NCBI GenBank assembly: GCA_017429525.1
Contig: JAFROT010000015.1
Span: forward strand, 62,001 to 126,000
Direction: 5' to 3'
Source of the DNA: Bacteroidaceae bacterium
GTDB taxonomy: Bacteria; Bacteroidota; Bacteroidia; Bacteroidales; Bacteroidaceae
Length of the DNA stretch: 64,000 nt
The notes below the pieces were generated by a model. It was not told the origin of the DNA. It ran no database searches and saw only the letters and a list, made by a program, of their open reading frames with translations. A program made the position numbers and the translations under genes. Below are positions 17,410 through 24,666 of the stretch, piece by piece; position 1 is the stretch's first letter, and every line of letters begins with the position of its first letter.

Positions 17410-17616
17410 GCTTCCACTATTTGCGTAAAATCGAGCGCTAAAAGGCTGTTGTTGCGGTGATTACGCGAGTGAAGGATGCCCGTGTAGCCTCCACTTTGCT
17501 TCCACTAATGCGTGATGAAAGTGGAGGCTGAGTGGAAGGGAAATGAATAGTCTCAACTCTTGTAATGTATTATATCTCAATCTGATAGGTGTCGTTTTCT
17601 GATAAAAAGTGGAAGC
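17410..17616. mobile_element. Possible MITE-like element with GCTTCCACT ends
   Basis: GCTTCCACT at 17410-17418 is matched by AGTGGAAGC at 17608-17616. Inside lie further inverted copies: GCCTCCACT (17487-17495), GCTTCCACT (17498-17506), AGTGGAGGC (17520-17528) and AGTGGAAGG (17531-17539). The nested layout recalls the CTACACT elements at 41921 and 49819. No coding capacity and no target duplication were seen. Confidence 0.45.
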
Positions 17617-17640
17617 ATGGCTAATGCCCATAGAGATAAT

Positions 17641-17772
17641 TTGGACGAATATATGTGTGGGGTTATACGAATAGATGTATAGGACTGAGCGAATATACGT
17701 GCAGGCTCTCACATATGGCTGTGCAGGGCCTCGCGTGCGGTCGTGCAAGCTCTCGCGAATGGACGGGCAGGG
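17641..17772. repeat. 22-bp tandem repeat, locus 2 (inverted)
   Basis: Read on the minus strand, six consecutive 22-bp units start with CCCTGCCCGTCCATTCG and become more diverged with distance (CCTGCACGTATATTCG and similar). It is the same family as 16460-16538 and 41622-41731. Confidence 0.75.
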
Positions 17773-17854
17773 TTAGTTTAGGTATAACTTTTTGCTGTTA
17801 GTTACGGAAAAAACTATATTTGTGCTGTCTTTTCTCGTAGAAATACGTCCAAGA

Positions 17855-17886
17855 TTTGTTTTATTCGTTTTTTTGTCGTATATTTG
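17855..17886 (+). promoter_or_regulatory. Bacteroidota-type promoter for the phosphoesterase gene
   Basis: TTTG at 17855-17858, a 20-nt gap, and TATATTTG at 17879-17886. This places transcription start near 17893 and rules out the earlier in-frame start at 17856. Confidence 0.75.
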
Positions 17887-17966
17887 CAAGAGGAAAGTTT
17901 TTAATTGTAGGATGTGGGAAATCTACTACGGAGCGTGTAATCAACTTTTTATCTTTAAATATTAAA

Positions 17967-18764
17967 ATGGGAAACATGAAGAATCGAGTTTTAGTTGTTC
18001 CTGATGTCCATGGTCGGACATTCTGGAAGGAGGATGTTCGCAAATGGTTGGAGGCCGTCGATAGGGTGGTGTTCCTGGGCGATTACCTGGACCCCTACGA
18101 CTACTATACGGCGGATGAGCTGTATGCGAACCTGATGGAGATTATCGAGTTGAAACGTAGGGAGCCGGAGAAGGTGGTGCTGCTGAAGGGTAACCACGAC
18201 GAGCATTACGCCTCCAGGTTGTTCCGCGAGTTGGGGGGCGGTTCGCGCATGGACGTGGCGAACTGGGACCGCTATCACGAGGTGTTTAGCGGGAACAGGG
18301 CGCTGTTCAGGTTGGCACACCTGGAGGTAGTCCGGGGCGTGCCATACGTGTTCACGCATGCAGGCCTGACGGCCTACTGGCTGAGCAAGGTGAACGAGAC
18401 GCTTTGGCATATCGATGACGACGAACTGTCGGTCGCCGACCCTGCGATCATCGACCGCATCAATGCGCTGGCGTGGGATAATTGGGGGCCGGAACTGCTG
18501 GCGGTCGTCGGGCACTGCCGCTCGTGGTTCGGCGGCGAAAAGACGGGCAGCATGTTGTGGGCCGACATACGCGAGCATTCGCTCGACAAGGCGCCGCATG
18601 AGTATGGGCTGGATGAGGTGTTTCAGGTGTTCGGCCATACGCGCTTGGATGGCGAGGAGGAGGACATGATTCGCGGCGATCATCTGGCGATGGTTGATTC
18701 GCAGAAGTGCTTCCTGATTGACGACGGCATCAGCGTGCTGCAAGCGAAGCTTGCGAAAAGGTAA
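17967..18764 (+). CDS. Calcineurin-like metallophosphoesterase
   Basis: 265 residues from the ATG at 17967 (MGNMKNRVLVVPDVHG); a second ATG three codons later is also possible. All family blocks are visible: PDVHGR, FLGDYLDPY, KGNHDE, FTHAGL and VFGHTR, which supply the two-metal site. It resembles Ser/Thr-phosphatase-like or diadenosine-polyphosphatase-like members; the substrate cannot be read. No signal peptide, so cytoplasmic. Confidence 0.88.
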   Translation: MGNMKNRVLVVPDVHGRTFWKEDVRKWLEAVDRVVFLGDYLDPYDYYTADELYANLMEIIELKRREPEKVVLLKGNHDEHYASRLFRELGGGSRMDVANWDRYHEVFSGNRALFRLAHLEVVRGVPYVFTHAGLTAYWLSKVNETLWHIDDDELSVADPAIIDRINALAWDNWGPELLAVVGHCRSWFGGEKTGSMLWADIREHSLDKAPHEYGLDEVFQVFGHTRLDGEEEDMIRGDHLAMVDSQKCFLIDDGISVLQAKLAKR

Positions 18765-18859
18765 ATAAACTTAAAATTGGAGACGGAATACCGCAGGCTT
18801 CGAGAATAGTCGCTATCTTTGCACGATTTTAACTACGGATTCAACCACCATTATCTCTG

Positions 18860-20461
18860 ATGAATATGAGAAGAAAGTTTTTATCATACCTCTTGTTGCT
18901 CTCGTGCGTCATGCCTATGGGCGTGAACGCTCAAGGGCAAATGGACCCACGCGAACTGGCTGTGCGCAAGTTGCTGCAGTCCACGATGATGATTAACCAA
19001 CTGTACGTCGACACGGTCAACCTGGAACGACAGGTGGAGGACGCCATCACGGGCATGCTGTCGAAGCTGGACCCGCACAGCGCCTACACGAATGCGGCCG
19101 ACACGAAGAAGCTGAACGAGCCGCTGAAGGGCAACTTCGACGGCATCGGCGTGCAGTTCAACATGCTGGACGACACGCTCGTCGTGATTCAGCCCGTGGC
19201 GAAGGGCCCGTCGGAGAAAGTGGGCATCCTCGCGGGCGACCGCATCGTCACAGTCAACGACACCGCCATCGCAGGCGTCAAGATGAGCCGCGAGGACATC
19301 ATGAGCCGACTGCGCGGCCCCAAGGGGACGAAGGTCAAACTCGGGGTGGTGCGTCGCGGCATCAAGGACGTGCTTACCTTCACCGTCAAGCGCGACAAGA
19401 TTCCCGTCAACTCACTCGATGCCGCCTATATGATTGAGCCCGGCATCGGACTTGTGCGTTTCTCCAACTTCGCCGCGACGACGCACGACGAGGTGGCAGC
19501 GGCCATCAAGAAACTGCAACTTCAGGGCATGCGCGACCTCATCATCGACCTGCAGGGCAACGGCGGCGGCTACCTCGGCGCAGCGGCTGAGCTGGCGAGC
19601 GAGTTCCTGCCGAAGGGCGAGATGATCGTGTACACGCGCGGGCGCGGGGGCATCAACATGGGCGAGTTCCGCAGCTCGGGCGGCGGCCTGTTCACCGAGG
19701 GGCGCATCGTGGTCCTCGTGGACGAGTACTCGGCCTCGGCCTCGGAGATCCTGGCGGGGGCTATCCAGGACCACGACCGCGGCACCATCGTAGGACGTCG
19801 CACCTTCGGCAAGGGGCTGGTGCAGCGCCCCATCGAGCTGGAGGACGGCTCGATGATTCGCCTGACGACGGCGCGCTACTACACGCCTTCGGGCCGCTGC
19901 ATCCAGAAGCCTTACGAGAAAGGCGACGCCAAGACGTACGCTCACGACGTGATCGACCGCTACAACCGCGGCGAGCTGATGAGCGCCGACAGCATCCATT
20001 TCCCCGACTCGCTCCGCTTCAAGACCCTCAAGGAGGGCCGCACCGTCTACGGAGGCGGCGGCATCATGCCCGACATCTTCGTGCCGCTTGACACGACGCG
20101 CTACACGCGCCTGCACCGCGAGCTGAGCGCCCGCTCTTACGTGGTCAACGCCAGCCTCCACTATATGGACCAGAACCGCAAGCACTTGCTGAAGCAGTAC
20201 CGGACGTTCGACGACTTCCGCAGGCAGTTTGCCGTTCCCGCCTATGTCCTCGACGAGATGCTGGCTGAGGCCGAGAAGAAGGACAGCCTGCGGGCGAAGG
20301 ACGACGCGGAGCTGCAGAAGACGCGCACGGACGTGGCCCTGACGCTGAAGGGCCTCGTGGCCCGCGACTTGTGGGATATGAGCGAGTACTTTCAGGTTAT
20401 CTATGCCGACGACCCCGTCGTGCAGCAGGCCCTGGAGGTGCTGCATAGGGAAGGGAAATGA
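18860..20461 (+). CDS. S41 family C-terminal processing peptidase
   Basis: 533 residues with a signal peptide (VMPMGVNAQG). A PDZ domain follows a helical N-terminus (GVQFNMLDDTLVVIQPV...GILAGDRIVTVND), then the S41 catalytic domain with IDLQGNGGGYLG, the serine region DEYSASASEILAGA and the lysine region RRTFGKGLVQ. The serine/lysine pair defines tail-specific proteases of the CtpA type, acting in the periplasm on proteins with exposed C-termini. A TATCTTTG element at 18814-18821 is a candidate -7 site without a clear -33 partner. Confidence 0.95.
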   Translation: MNMRRKFLSYLLLLSCVMPMGVNAQGQMDPRELAVRKLLQSTMMINQLYVDTVNLERQVEDAITGMLSKLDPHSAYTNAADTKKLNEPLKGNFDGIGVQFNMLDDTLVVIQPVAKGPSEKVGILAGDRIVTVNDTAIAGVKMSREDIMSRLRGPKGTKVKLGVVRRGIKDVLTFTVKRDKIPVNSLDAAYMIEPGIGLVRFSNFAATTHDEVAAAIKKLQLQGMRDLIIDLQGNGGGYLGAAAELASEFLPKGEMIVYTRGRGGINMGEFRSSGGGLFTEGRIVVLVDEYSASASEILAGAIQDHDRGTIVGRRTFGKGLVQRPIELEDGSMIRLTTARYYTPSGRCIQKPYEKGDAKTYAHDVIDRYNRGELMSADSIHFPDSLRFKTLKEGRTVYGGGGIMPDIFVPLDTTRYTRLHRELSARSYVVNASLHYMDQNRKHLLKQYRTFDDFRRQFAVPAYVLDEMLAEAEKKDSLRAKDDAELQKTRTDVALTLKGLVARDLWDMSEYFQVIYADDPVVQQALEVLHREGK

Positions 20462-20662
20462 AATAAGATGAAATATAAAATATAAGATATAAAGGATAAA
20501 ATATAAAATATAGGATATAAAATATAAGATATAAAATATAAGATATAAAATATAGAAGGATAGAGGGAATTGCCACGGGCTGGTTTCAAGCGGTGGAGAT
20601 TCTTAATCGTGCTTATATCTTATATTTTATATTCTATATTTTATATTTAATATATCTTATTC
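20462..20662. repeat. Inverted pair of 7-bp ATATAAA arrays
   Basis: Units of the type ATAAAAT/ATAAGAT run from about 20464 to 20560. Complementary units (ATTTTAT, ATCTTAT) run from about 20608 to 20662, around a 50-base spacer. The array lies between the convergent stops of the S41 protease and the sigma factor and could act as a bidirectional folded spacer. Confidence 0.75.
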
Positions 20663-20663
20663 T

Positions 20664-21200
20664 TTATTGTTTTTGCCTGCGCAGATACTGGTCGCGGAGG
20701 CTGATGCGTGCGCGATGCAGATAGACGCGTACCTGGTCCTCGGTGAGGGAGAGCTGGAGGGCGATGTCGCGGTAGGAGAGCCCTTCGATGTCGCGCAGGC
20801 GGATGAGGTCGTCCTGCGGTGGTGGCAATTGCCGTATGAGTTGGCTGAGGAGGCTGAGGCTTTCGTGCTGCTCGAGGGTGTCGGCAGGCGTGGGGGGTAG
20901 GGCTGTCGTCTTTTCGGCCGACAAGGCGGCAAGCGGTCGTGGCTGCTCGCTGTCGGCGGTCGTGGCGTCGAGCGGGCGCAGGCGGTCGAGGCGCTTGCGG
21001 CTGTCGAGTGCGAGGCGTTTGCAGACTTGTGCGAGCCAGGCGGCGGGATTCTGTATCTGCGGCCATTCGTCGCGATGTTGCCAGGCGCGGAGCATGGTCT
21101 CCTGCACGACGTCCTCGGCCTCGGCGGTGTGAGCGGTGATGCTCAGCGCGAGGCGGTAGAGGCGGTCGCGATGGGGGAGTATGTCAGCGCGGAAGTCCAT
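20664..21200 (-). CDS. ECF-type RNA polymerase sigma factor
   Basis: 178 residues. Region 2 is visible (AEDVVQETMLRAWQHRDEW, AAWLAQVCKRLALDSRKR), as is region 4 (LRDIEGLSYRDIALQLSLTE, then VRVYLHRARISLRDQ). I chose MDFRADIL at 21200 rather than the long upstream extension, which overlaps argB in another frame. Its ATG shares one base with the argB stop (TAATG), so the two are probably translationally coupled. No anti-sigma gene is adjacent. Regulon unknown. Confidence 0.9.
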   Translation of the reverse strand: MDFRADILPHRDRLYRLALSITAHTAEAEDVVQETMLRAWQHRDEWPQIQNPAAWLAQVCKRLALDSRKRLDRLRPLDATTADSEQPRPLAALSAEKTTALPPTPADTLEQHESLSLLSQLIRQLPPPQDDLIRLRDIEGLSYRDIALQLSLTEDQVRVYLHRARISLRDQYLRRQKQ

Positions 21201-22111
21201 TATGTTCTCGTGATTACGGTTCCGCCCGTGAGGTCGTGGATGTCGGTGATACGTACGGCGTCGACGCCAGCGTGGAGGGCGGCAAAGGCGTTCTCGAGCT
21301 TGGGGATCATGCCTCCGGCGATGGTGCCGTCGGCCACGAGGTCGTGGAAGTCGGCCTCGGTGAGATGGGGGATGAGGGTGGCTGGGTCGGCAGGGTCGCG
21401 GAGGACGCCCGGCAGCTCGAAGCAGTAGACGAGGCTGAGAGCGGGCATCCATTGTCCATCATCCATTCTTGAAGGGTCAAGCGTCGCTACGCGCCGAGCG
21501 GTCCCTTGTCTCCTCTCTGTCCTCGCCTGCACCAGCGCCGTGGCCACGGCCTGTGCGATGGTGTCGGCGTTGGTGTTGAGCAGTTGGCCTGTGCCGTCGT
21601 TTGTGATGGGCGCGATGACGGGCGTGATGCCTTCGCTGAGGAGTTGGAGCAGGCGGTGCCCATCGGCGCCGTCGACATCGCCTACGAAGCCGAAGTCGAT
21701 GCCCTCGGGCGTGACGGGCCTGCGGTGGGCGCGGATGAGGTTAAGGTCGGCGCCACAGAGGCCCAGGGCGTTGGTGCCGCGGGCCTGGAGCTGAGCGACG
21801 ATATTCTTGTTGACGAGGCCGGCGTAGACCATGGTGACGACGCGGAGCGTCTCGGCATCGGTGATGCGGCGTCCGCCTACCATCTGGCTCTCGATGCCCA
21901 GCTGGGCTGCGAGCTTAGTGGCTGAACGGCCACCGCCATGGACGAGCACCTTGTGGGCTCCGACCTTCACGAACTGATCTAAGAGGGCGCTGAGCAAGGC
22001 GGGGTCCTCGACTACGGCTCCACCGACTTTGATGATGGAGAGTGACTCTCCCTCTGCTCTCCCTTGTAGGGAGGGAGCAGAAAGGGCTTGAGCGGGTGAA
22101 GGCTTATTCAT
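21200..22111 (-). CDS. argB: Acetylglutamate kinase with two repeat-coded insertions
   Basis: 303 residues. Phosphorylates N-acetylglutamate in arginine synthesis. Core motifs: IIKVGGAVVE, KVLVHGGGRSATKLA, ADLNLIRAHR, INDGTGQLLNTNADTIA-like block and GGMIPKLENA. Two segments are foreign to the family. Residues about 4-24 (including PSLQGRAEGE) come from a palindrome at about 22048-22082. Residues about 196-224 (including TARRVATLDPSR) come from the repeat at 21447-21505. Both insertions are in frame, between the NADTI helix and the LVYCFELPGV strand in the second case. The gene is downstream of speA. Activity with the inserts is untested. Confidence 0.92.
   Translation of the reverse strand: MNKPSPAQALSAPSLQGRAEGESLSIIKVGGAVVEDPALLSALLDQFVKVGAHKVLVHGGGRSATKLAAQLGIESQMVGGRRITDAETLRVVTMVYAGLVNKNIVAQLQARGTNALGLCGADLNLIRAHRRPVTPEGIDFGFVGDVDGADGHRLLQLLSEGITPVIAPITNDGTGQLLNTNADTIAQAVATALVQARTERRQGTARRVATLDPSRMDDGQWMPALSLVYCFELPGVLRDPADPATLIPHLTEADFHDLVADGTIAGGMIPKLENAFAALHAGVDAVRITDIHDLTGGTVITRT
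21447..21505. repeat. 7-bp array plus repeat core inside argB
   Basis: Heptamer-like units (CATTGTC, CATCATC, CATTCTT; 21447-21470) lead into the core containing GCGTCGCTACGCGCC (21476-21505). The same core is at 2638-2666 and inverted at 29033-29057. Here it is read in frame as part of ArgB. Confidence 0.85.
22048..22082. repeat. Palindrome in the argB start region
   Basis: GCTCTCCC, a 5-base loop (TTGTA), then GGGAGGGAGC, within a longer imperfect inverted repeat. On the coding strand it is read as PSLQGRAEGE close to the ArgB N-terminus. Confidence 0.7.
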
Positions 22112-22164
22112 GTGAAGTGGGAATTAATGGGGGATGTCTGGGGCCTTCTTGGGGGCGGGGAGTC

Positions 22165-22211
22165 CCCTTCCCTGACGGGAGGGGCACGGTGGCTCTTGGG
22201 AGGGCGGGGGT
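22165..22211. repeat. GC-rich dispersed repeat after speA
   Basis: Contains CCCTGACGGGAGGGG and ends in GGGGGTGGGTC, as at 7598-7638. It fills most of the 105-base gap between speA and argB. Confidence 0.55.
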
Positions 22212-22216
22212 GGGTC

Positions 22217-24109
22217 CTACTCCAAATACGTATATCCGTAGAGGCCGGCGCGGTAATTGCTGATGAATTCCTTGCCCTCGGCTTCGGTGATCTTGCCGTC
22301 GCCCACGGCACGGCTGACCCAGATCTCGAGGCGGCGCACGAGACGCTTGGGGTCGTACTGGACGTACTCGAGGACGTCGGCAACGGTCTCGCCATCGATG
22401 ATTTGCTCGATGTCGTAGCTGTCGCGACCGACGGTGATGTGAACGGCATTGGTGTCGCCGAAGAGGTTGTGCATGTTGCCGAGAATCTCCTGATAGGCAC
22501 CGACGAGGAAGACGCCGATGTAGTAGTGCTCGTCGGCACGCACGGGGTGGAGGGGGATGTAGTTGGTCTGATGGCCGCCGTTGACGTAGGTGGTGATCTT
22601 GCCGTCGCTGTCGCAGGTGATGTCCTGGAGGGTGGCGCTGCGTGTGGGCTGCTCGCTGAGGCGTGCGATAGGCATGATGGGGAAGAGCTGGTCGAGGGCC
22701 CACGAGTCGGGCATGGACTGGAAGAGGGAGAAGTTGCAGAAGTACTTGTCGGCCATCTGCTTGTCGAGGGCGCGCAGCTCGTCGGGGACGTGCTTCTGGT
22801 GGTGGGCGAGCTCGGCCACTTCATGGCTGACGGCCCAGTAGAGCGACTCGATCTGTGCGCGCGTCTTGAGGTCGATGATTCCGTGGCGGAAGAGGTCGAG
22901 GGCCTCCTCGCGGATGTCCTCAGCGTCGTGCCAGTCCTCGAGCAGCGAGCGGCTGGAGAGCTTGTCCCAGATCTCGGTCAGGTCGTGGACCAGCTTGTGG
23001 TCGCTCTCTCCGGGCTGGAAGTCCTCGGGCATCTGTGGGGCGCTGACGCTCTCCATAACGTCGACGATGAGGACGCTGTGGTGGGCGGTGAGCGAGCGTC
23101 CGCCCTCGGTGATGATGTTGGGGTGGGGGATGCCGTTCTGGTTGGCGGCTTCGACGAGGGTGTAGACGCAGTCGTTGACGTACTCCTGAATGCTATAGTT
23201 GACGCTCGACTCGGAGTTGCTGGAGCGGGTGCCGTCGTAGTCGACGCCGAGGCCGCCACCGCAGTCGATGAATTCGATGTTGAACCCCATTGCATGCAGC
23301 TGGACGTAGAACTGAGCGGCCTCGCGCAGGGCCGTCGAGATGCGGCGTATCTTGGTGATCTGGCTGCCGATATGGAAGTGGAGGAGCTTGAGGCAGTCGC
23401 GCAGGCCCATCTCGTCGAGCAGCTGCAGGGCCATGAGGAGCTCGGATGAGTTGAGGCCGAACTTGGAGGCATCACCGCCGCTCTCGCTCCACTTGCCGCT
23501 GCCGTTGGCGGCCAGCTTGATGCGGATGCCGAGGTTGGGGCGCACGCCAAGGCGCTTGGCCGTCTCGGCGATGATCTGCAGCTCGGGCAGCTTCTCGATC
23601 ACGAGGAAGACGCGCTTGCCCATCTTCTGCGCCAGAAGGGCGAGCTCGATGAAGTTCTGGTCCTTGTGGCCGTTGCAGATGATGAGGCTATCGGAGTCCA
23701 TGTTGGTGGCCAGCACGGCATGCAGCTCGGGCTTGGAACCCGCTTCGAGGCCGAGGTTGTAGCGCTTGCCGTGGCTGATGATCTCCTCGACGACGGGACG
23801 CATCTGGTTGACCTTGATGGGGAAGATGATGAAGTGCTCGGCCTGGTAGTCGTACTCCCTGGCGGCCTTGCGGAAGCACTCGTCGGTCTTCTCGATGCGA
23901 TTGTCGAGGATGTCGGGGAAGCGCAGCAGCACGGGGGCCTTGACGTGGCGGGTAGATAGTTCGTCGATGACATCTTTCAGGTCGACCTGCACGCCGTTTT
24001 TCTTGGGACTGACGTAAACGTGCCCCTTCTCGTTGATACCGAAGTAGTTGACTCCCCATCCCTTGATGTTGTAGAGCTCTTCGGAGTCTTCAATGCGCCA
24101 TTTCTTCAT
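22217..24109 (-). CDS. speA: Biosynthetic arginine decarboxylase
   Basis: 630 residues, normal for the PLP-dependent SpeA family, which makes agmatine for polyamine synthesis. The cofactor lysine is Lys99 (FPIKVNQ). Other blocks: GLEAGSKPEL, NGHKDQNFIELA, LHFHIGSQI, IDCGGGLGVDYDG, ITEGGRSLTAHH. The gene lies 6 bases after aroK in the topA-aroK-speA-argB-sigma run, and its neighbour argB acts in arginine synthesis, so precursor supply and use are transcribed together. Confidence 0.96.
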   Translation of the reverse strand: MKKWRIEDSEELYNIKGWGVNYFGINEKGHVYVSPKKNGVQVDLKDVIDELSTRHVKAPVLLRFPDILDNRIEKTDECFRKAAREYDYQAEHFIIFPIKVNQMRPVVEEIISHGKRYNLGLEAGSKPELHAVLATNMDSDSLIICNGHKDQNFIELALLAQKMGKRVFLVIEKLPELQIIAETAKRLGVRPNLGIRIKLAANGSGKWSESGGDASKFGLNSSELLMALQLLDEMGLRDCLKLLHFHIGSQITKIRRISTALREAAQFYVQLHAMGFNIEFIDCGGGLGVDYDGTRSSNSESSVNYSIQEYVNDCVYTLVEAANQNGIPHPNIITEGGRSLTAHHSVLIVDVMESVSAPQMPEDFQPGESDHKLVHDLTEIWDKLSSRSLLEDWHDAEDIREEALDLFRHGIIDLKTRAQIESLYWAVSHEVAELAHHQKHVPDELRALDKQMADKYFCNFSLFQSMPDSWALDQLFPIMPIARLSEQPTRSATLQDITCDSDGKITTYVNGGHQTNYIPLHPVRADEHYYIGVFLVGAYQEILGNMHNLFGDTNAVHITVGRDSYDIEQIIDGETVADVLEYVQYDPKRLVRRLEIWVSRAVGDGKITEAEGKEFISNYRAGLYGYTYLE

Positions 24110-24115
24110 AGTCGT

Positions 24116-24643
24116 CTATAGGTTCAGCGTCGCGCGGATGAGGCGGACACTATCTTGGATTTTGCTTGCCGTGTCGAGCAGCGACACGTCGATGGTGTGC
24201 TTGGCTTGTGTGTAGAACGGTTCGCGGGCCACAAGCATCTCACGGATGTAGTCCTCGAGCTCTTCGGGCGACTTGCCTTCGAGGAGCGGGCGCTTGCCCT
24301 TGCCCATGCGCAGGTGCATGGCCAGGACGTCGGGCGTGGCCTTGAGGTAAACGGTCTCGGCGAGCGAGTTCATGTAAGCCATATTGTCGAAGAAGCAGGG
24401 CGTTCCGCCGCCACAACTGACGACCACGTTTTCGAACTCGGCCACCTCGTGGAGCATGCGCTGTTCGAGGTCCCGGAAGCCTTCTTCGCCGCGCTCGGCA
24501 AAGATCTCGGAAACGGAGCGGTGGTAGCGCATGGTGATGTACCAGTCGAGGTCGTAGAAGGTCACGCCAAGATCGGCGGCGAGTGCCTTGCCGACGGTGG
24601 TCTTGCCGGCACCCATATATCCGATGAGGATGATGCGGATCAT
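24116..24643 (-). CDS. aroK: Shikimate kinase
   Basis: 175 residues. Phosphorylates shikimate in chorismate synthesis. The Walker A loop is at residues 8-16 (GYMGAGKTT). The shikimate-binding parts are DLDWYI, GFRDLEQ, SCGGGTPCF and the lid region GKRPLLEGK. It lies 23 bases after topA and 6 before speA on the same strand. Confidence 0.96.
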   Translation of the reverse strand: MIRIILIGYMGAGKTTVGKALAADLGVTFYDLDWYITMRYHRSVSEIFAERGEEGFRDLEQRMLHEVAEFENVVVSCGGGTPCFFDNMAYMNSLAETVYLKATPDVLAMHLRMGKGKRPLLEGKSPEELEDYIREMLVAREPFYTQAKHTIDVSLLDTASKIQDSVRLIRATLNL

Positions 24644-24666
24644 TTCGCGTCTGTACGTTTAAGCGT

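Larger units (their letters stand above)
17303..17966. other. Intergenic region with two repeat elements and a promoter
   Basis: 664 bases without a supported gene. It contains an element with AGTGGAAGC-type inverted repeats (17410-17616), an inverted 22-bp array (17641-17772) and the promoter of the phosphoesterase gene (17855-17886). The first 100 bases carry no recognisable feature. Confidence 0.6.

Noticed and set aside
17303..17460. Remnant gene after the YccF gene
   Set aside because: No frame shows a recognisable family or start; open frames are shadows.
16460..17772. CRISPR-like arrays
   Set aside because: Units are contiguous and degenerate with no unique spacers, and no cas genes are near.
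21201..21452. N-terminal extension of the ECF sigma factor
   Set aside because: It overlaps argB in another frame and does not look like a sigma factor; the ATG at 21200 gives a normal length.
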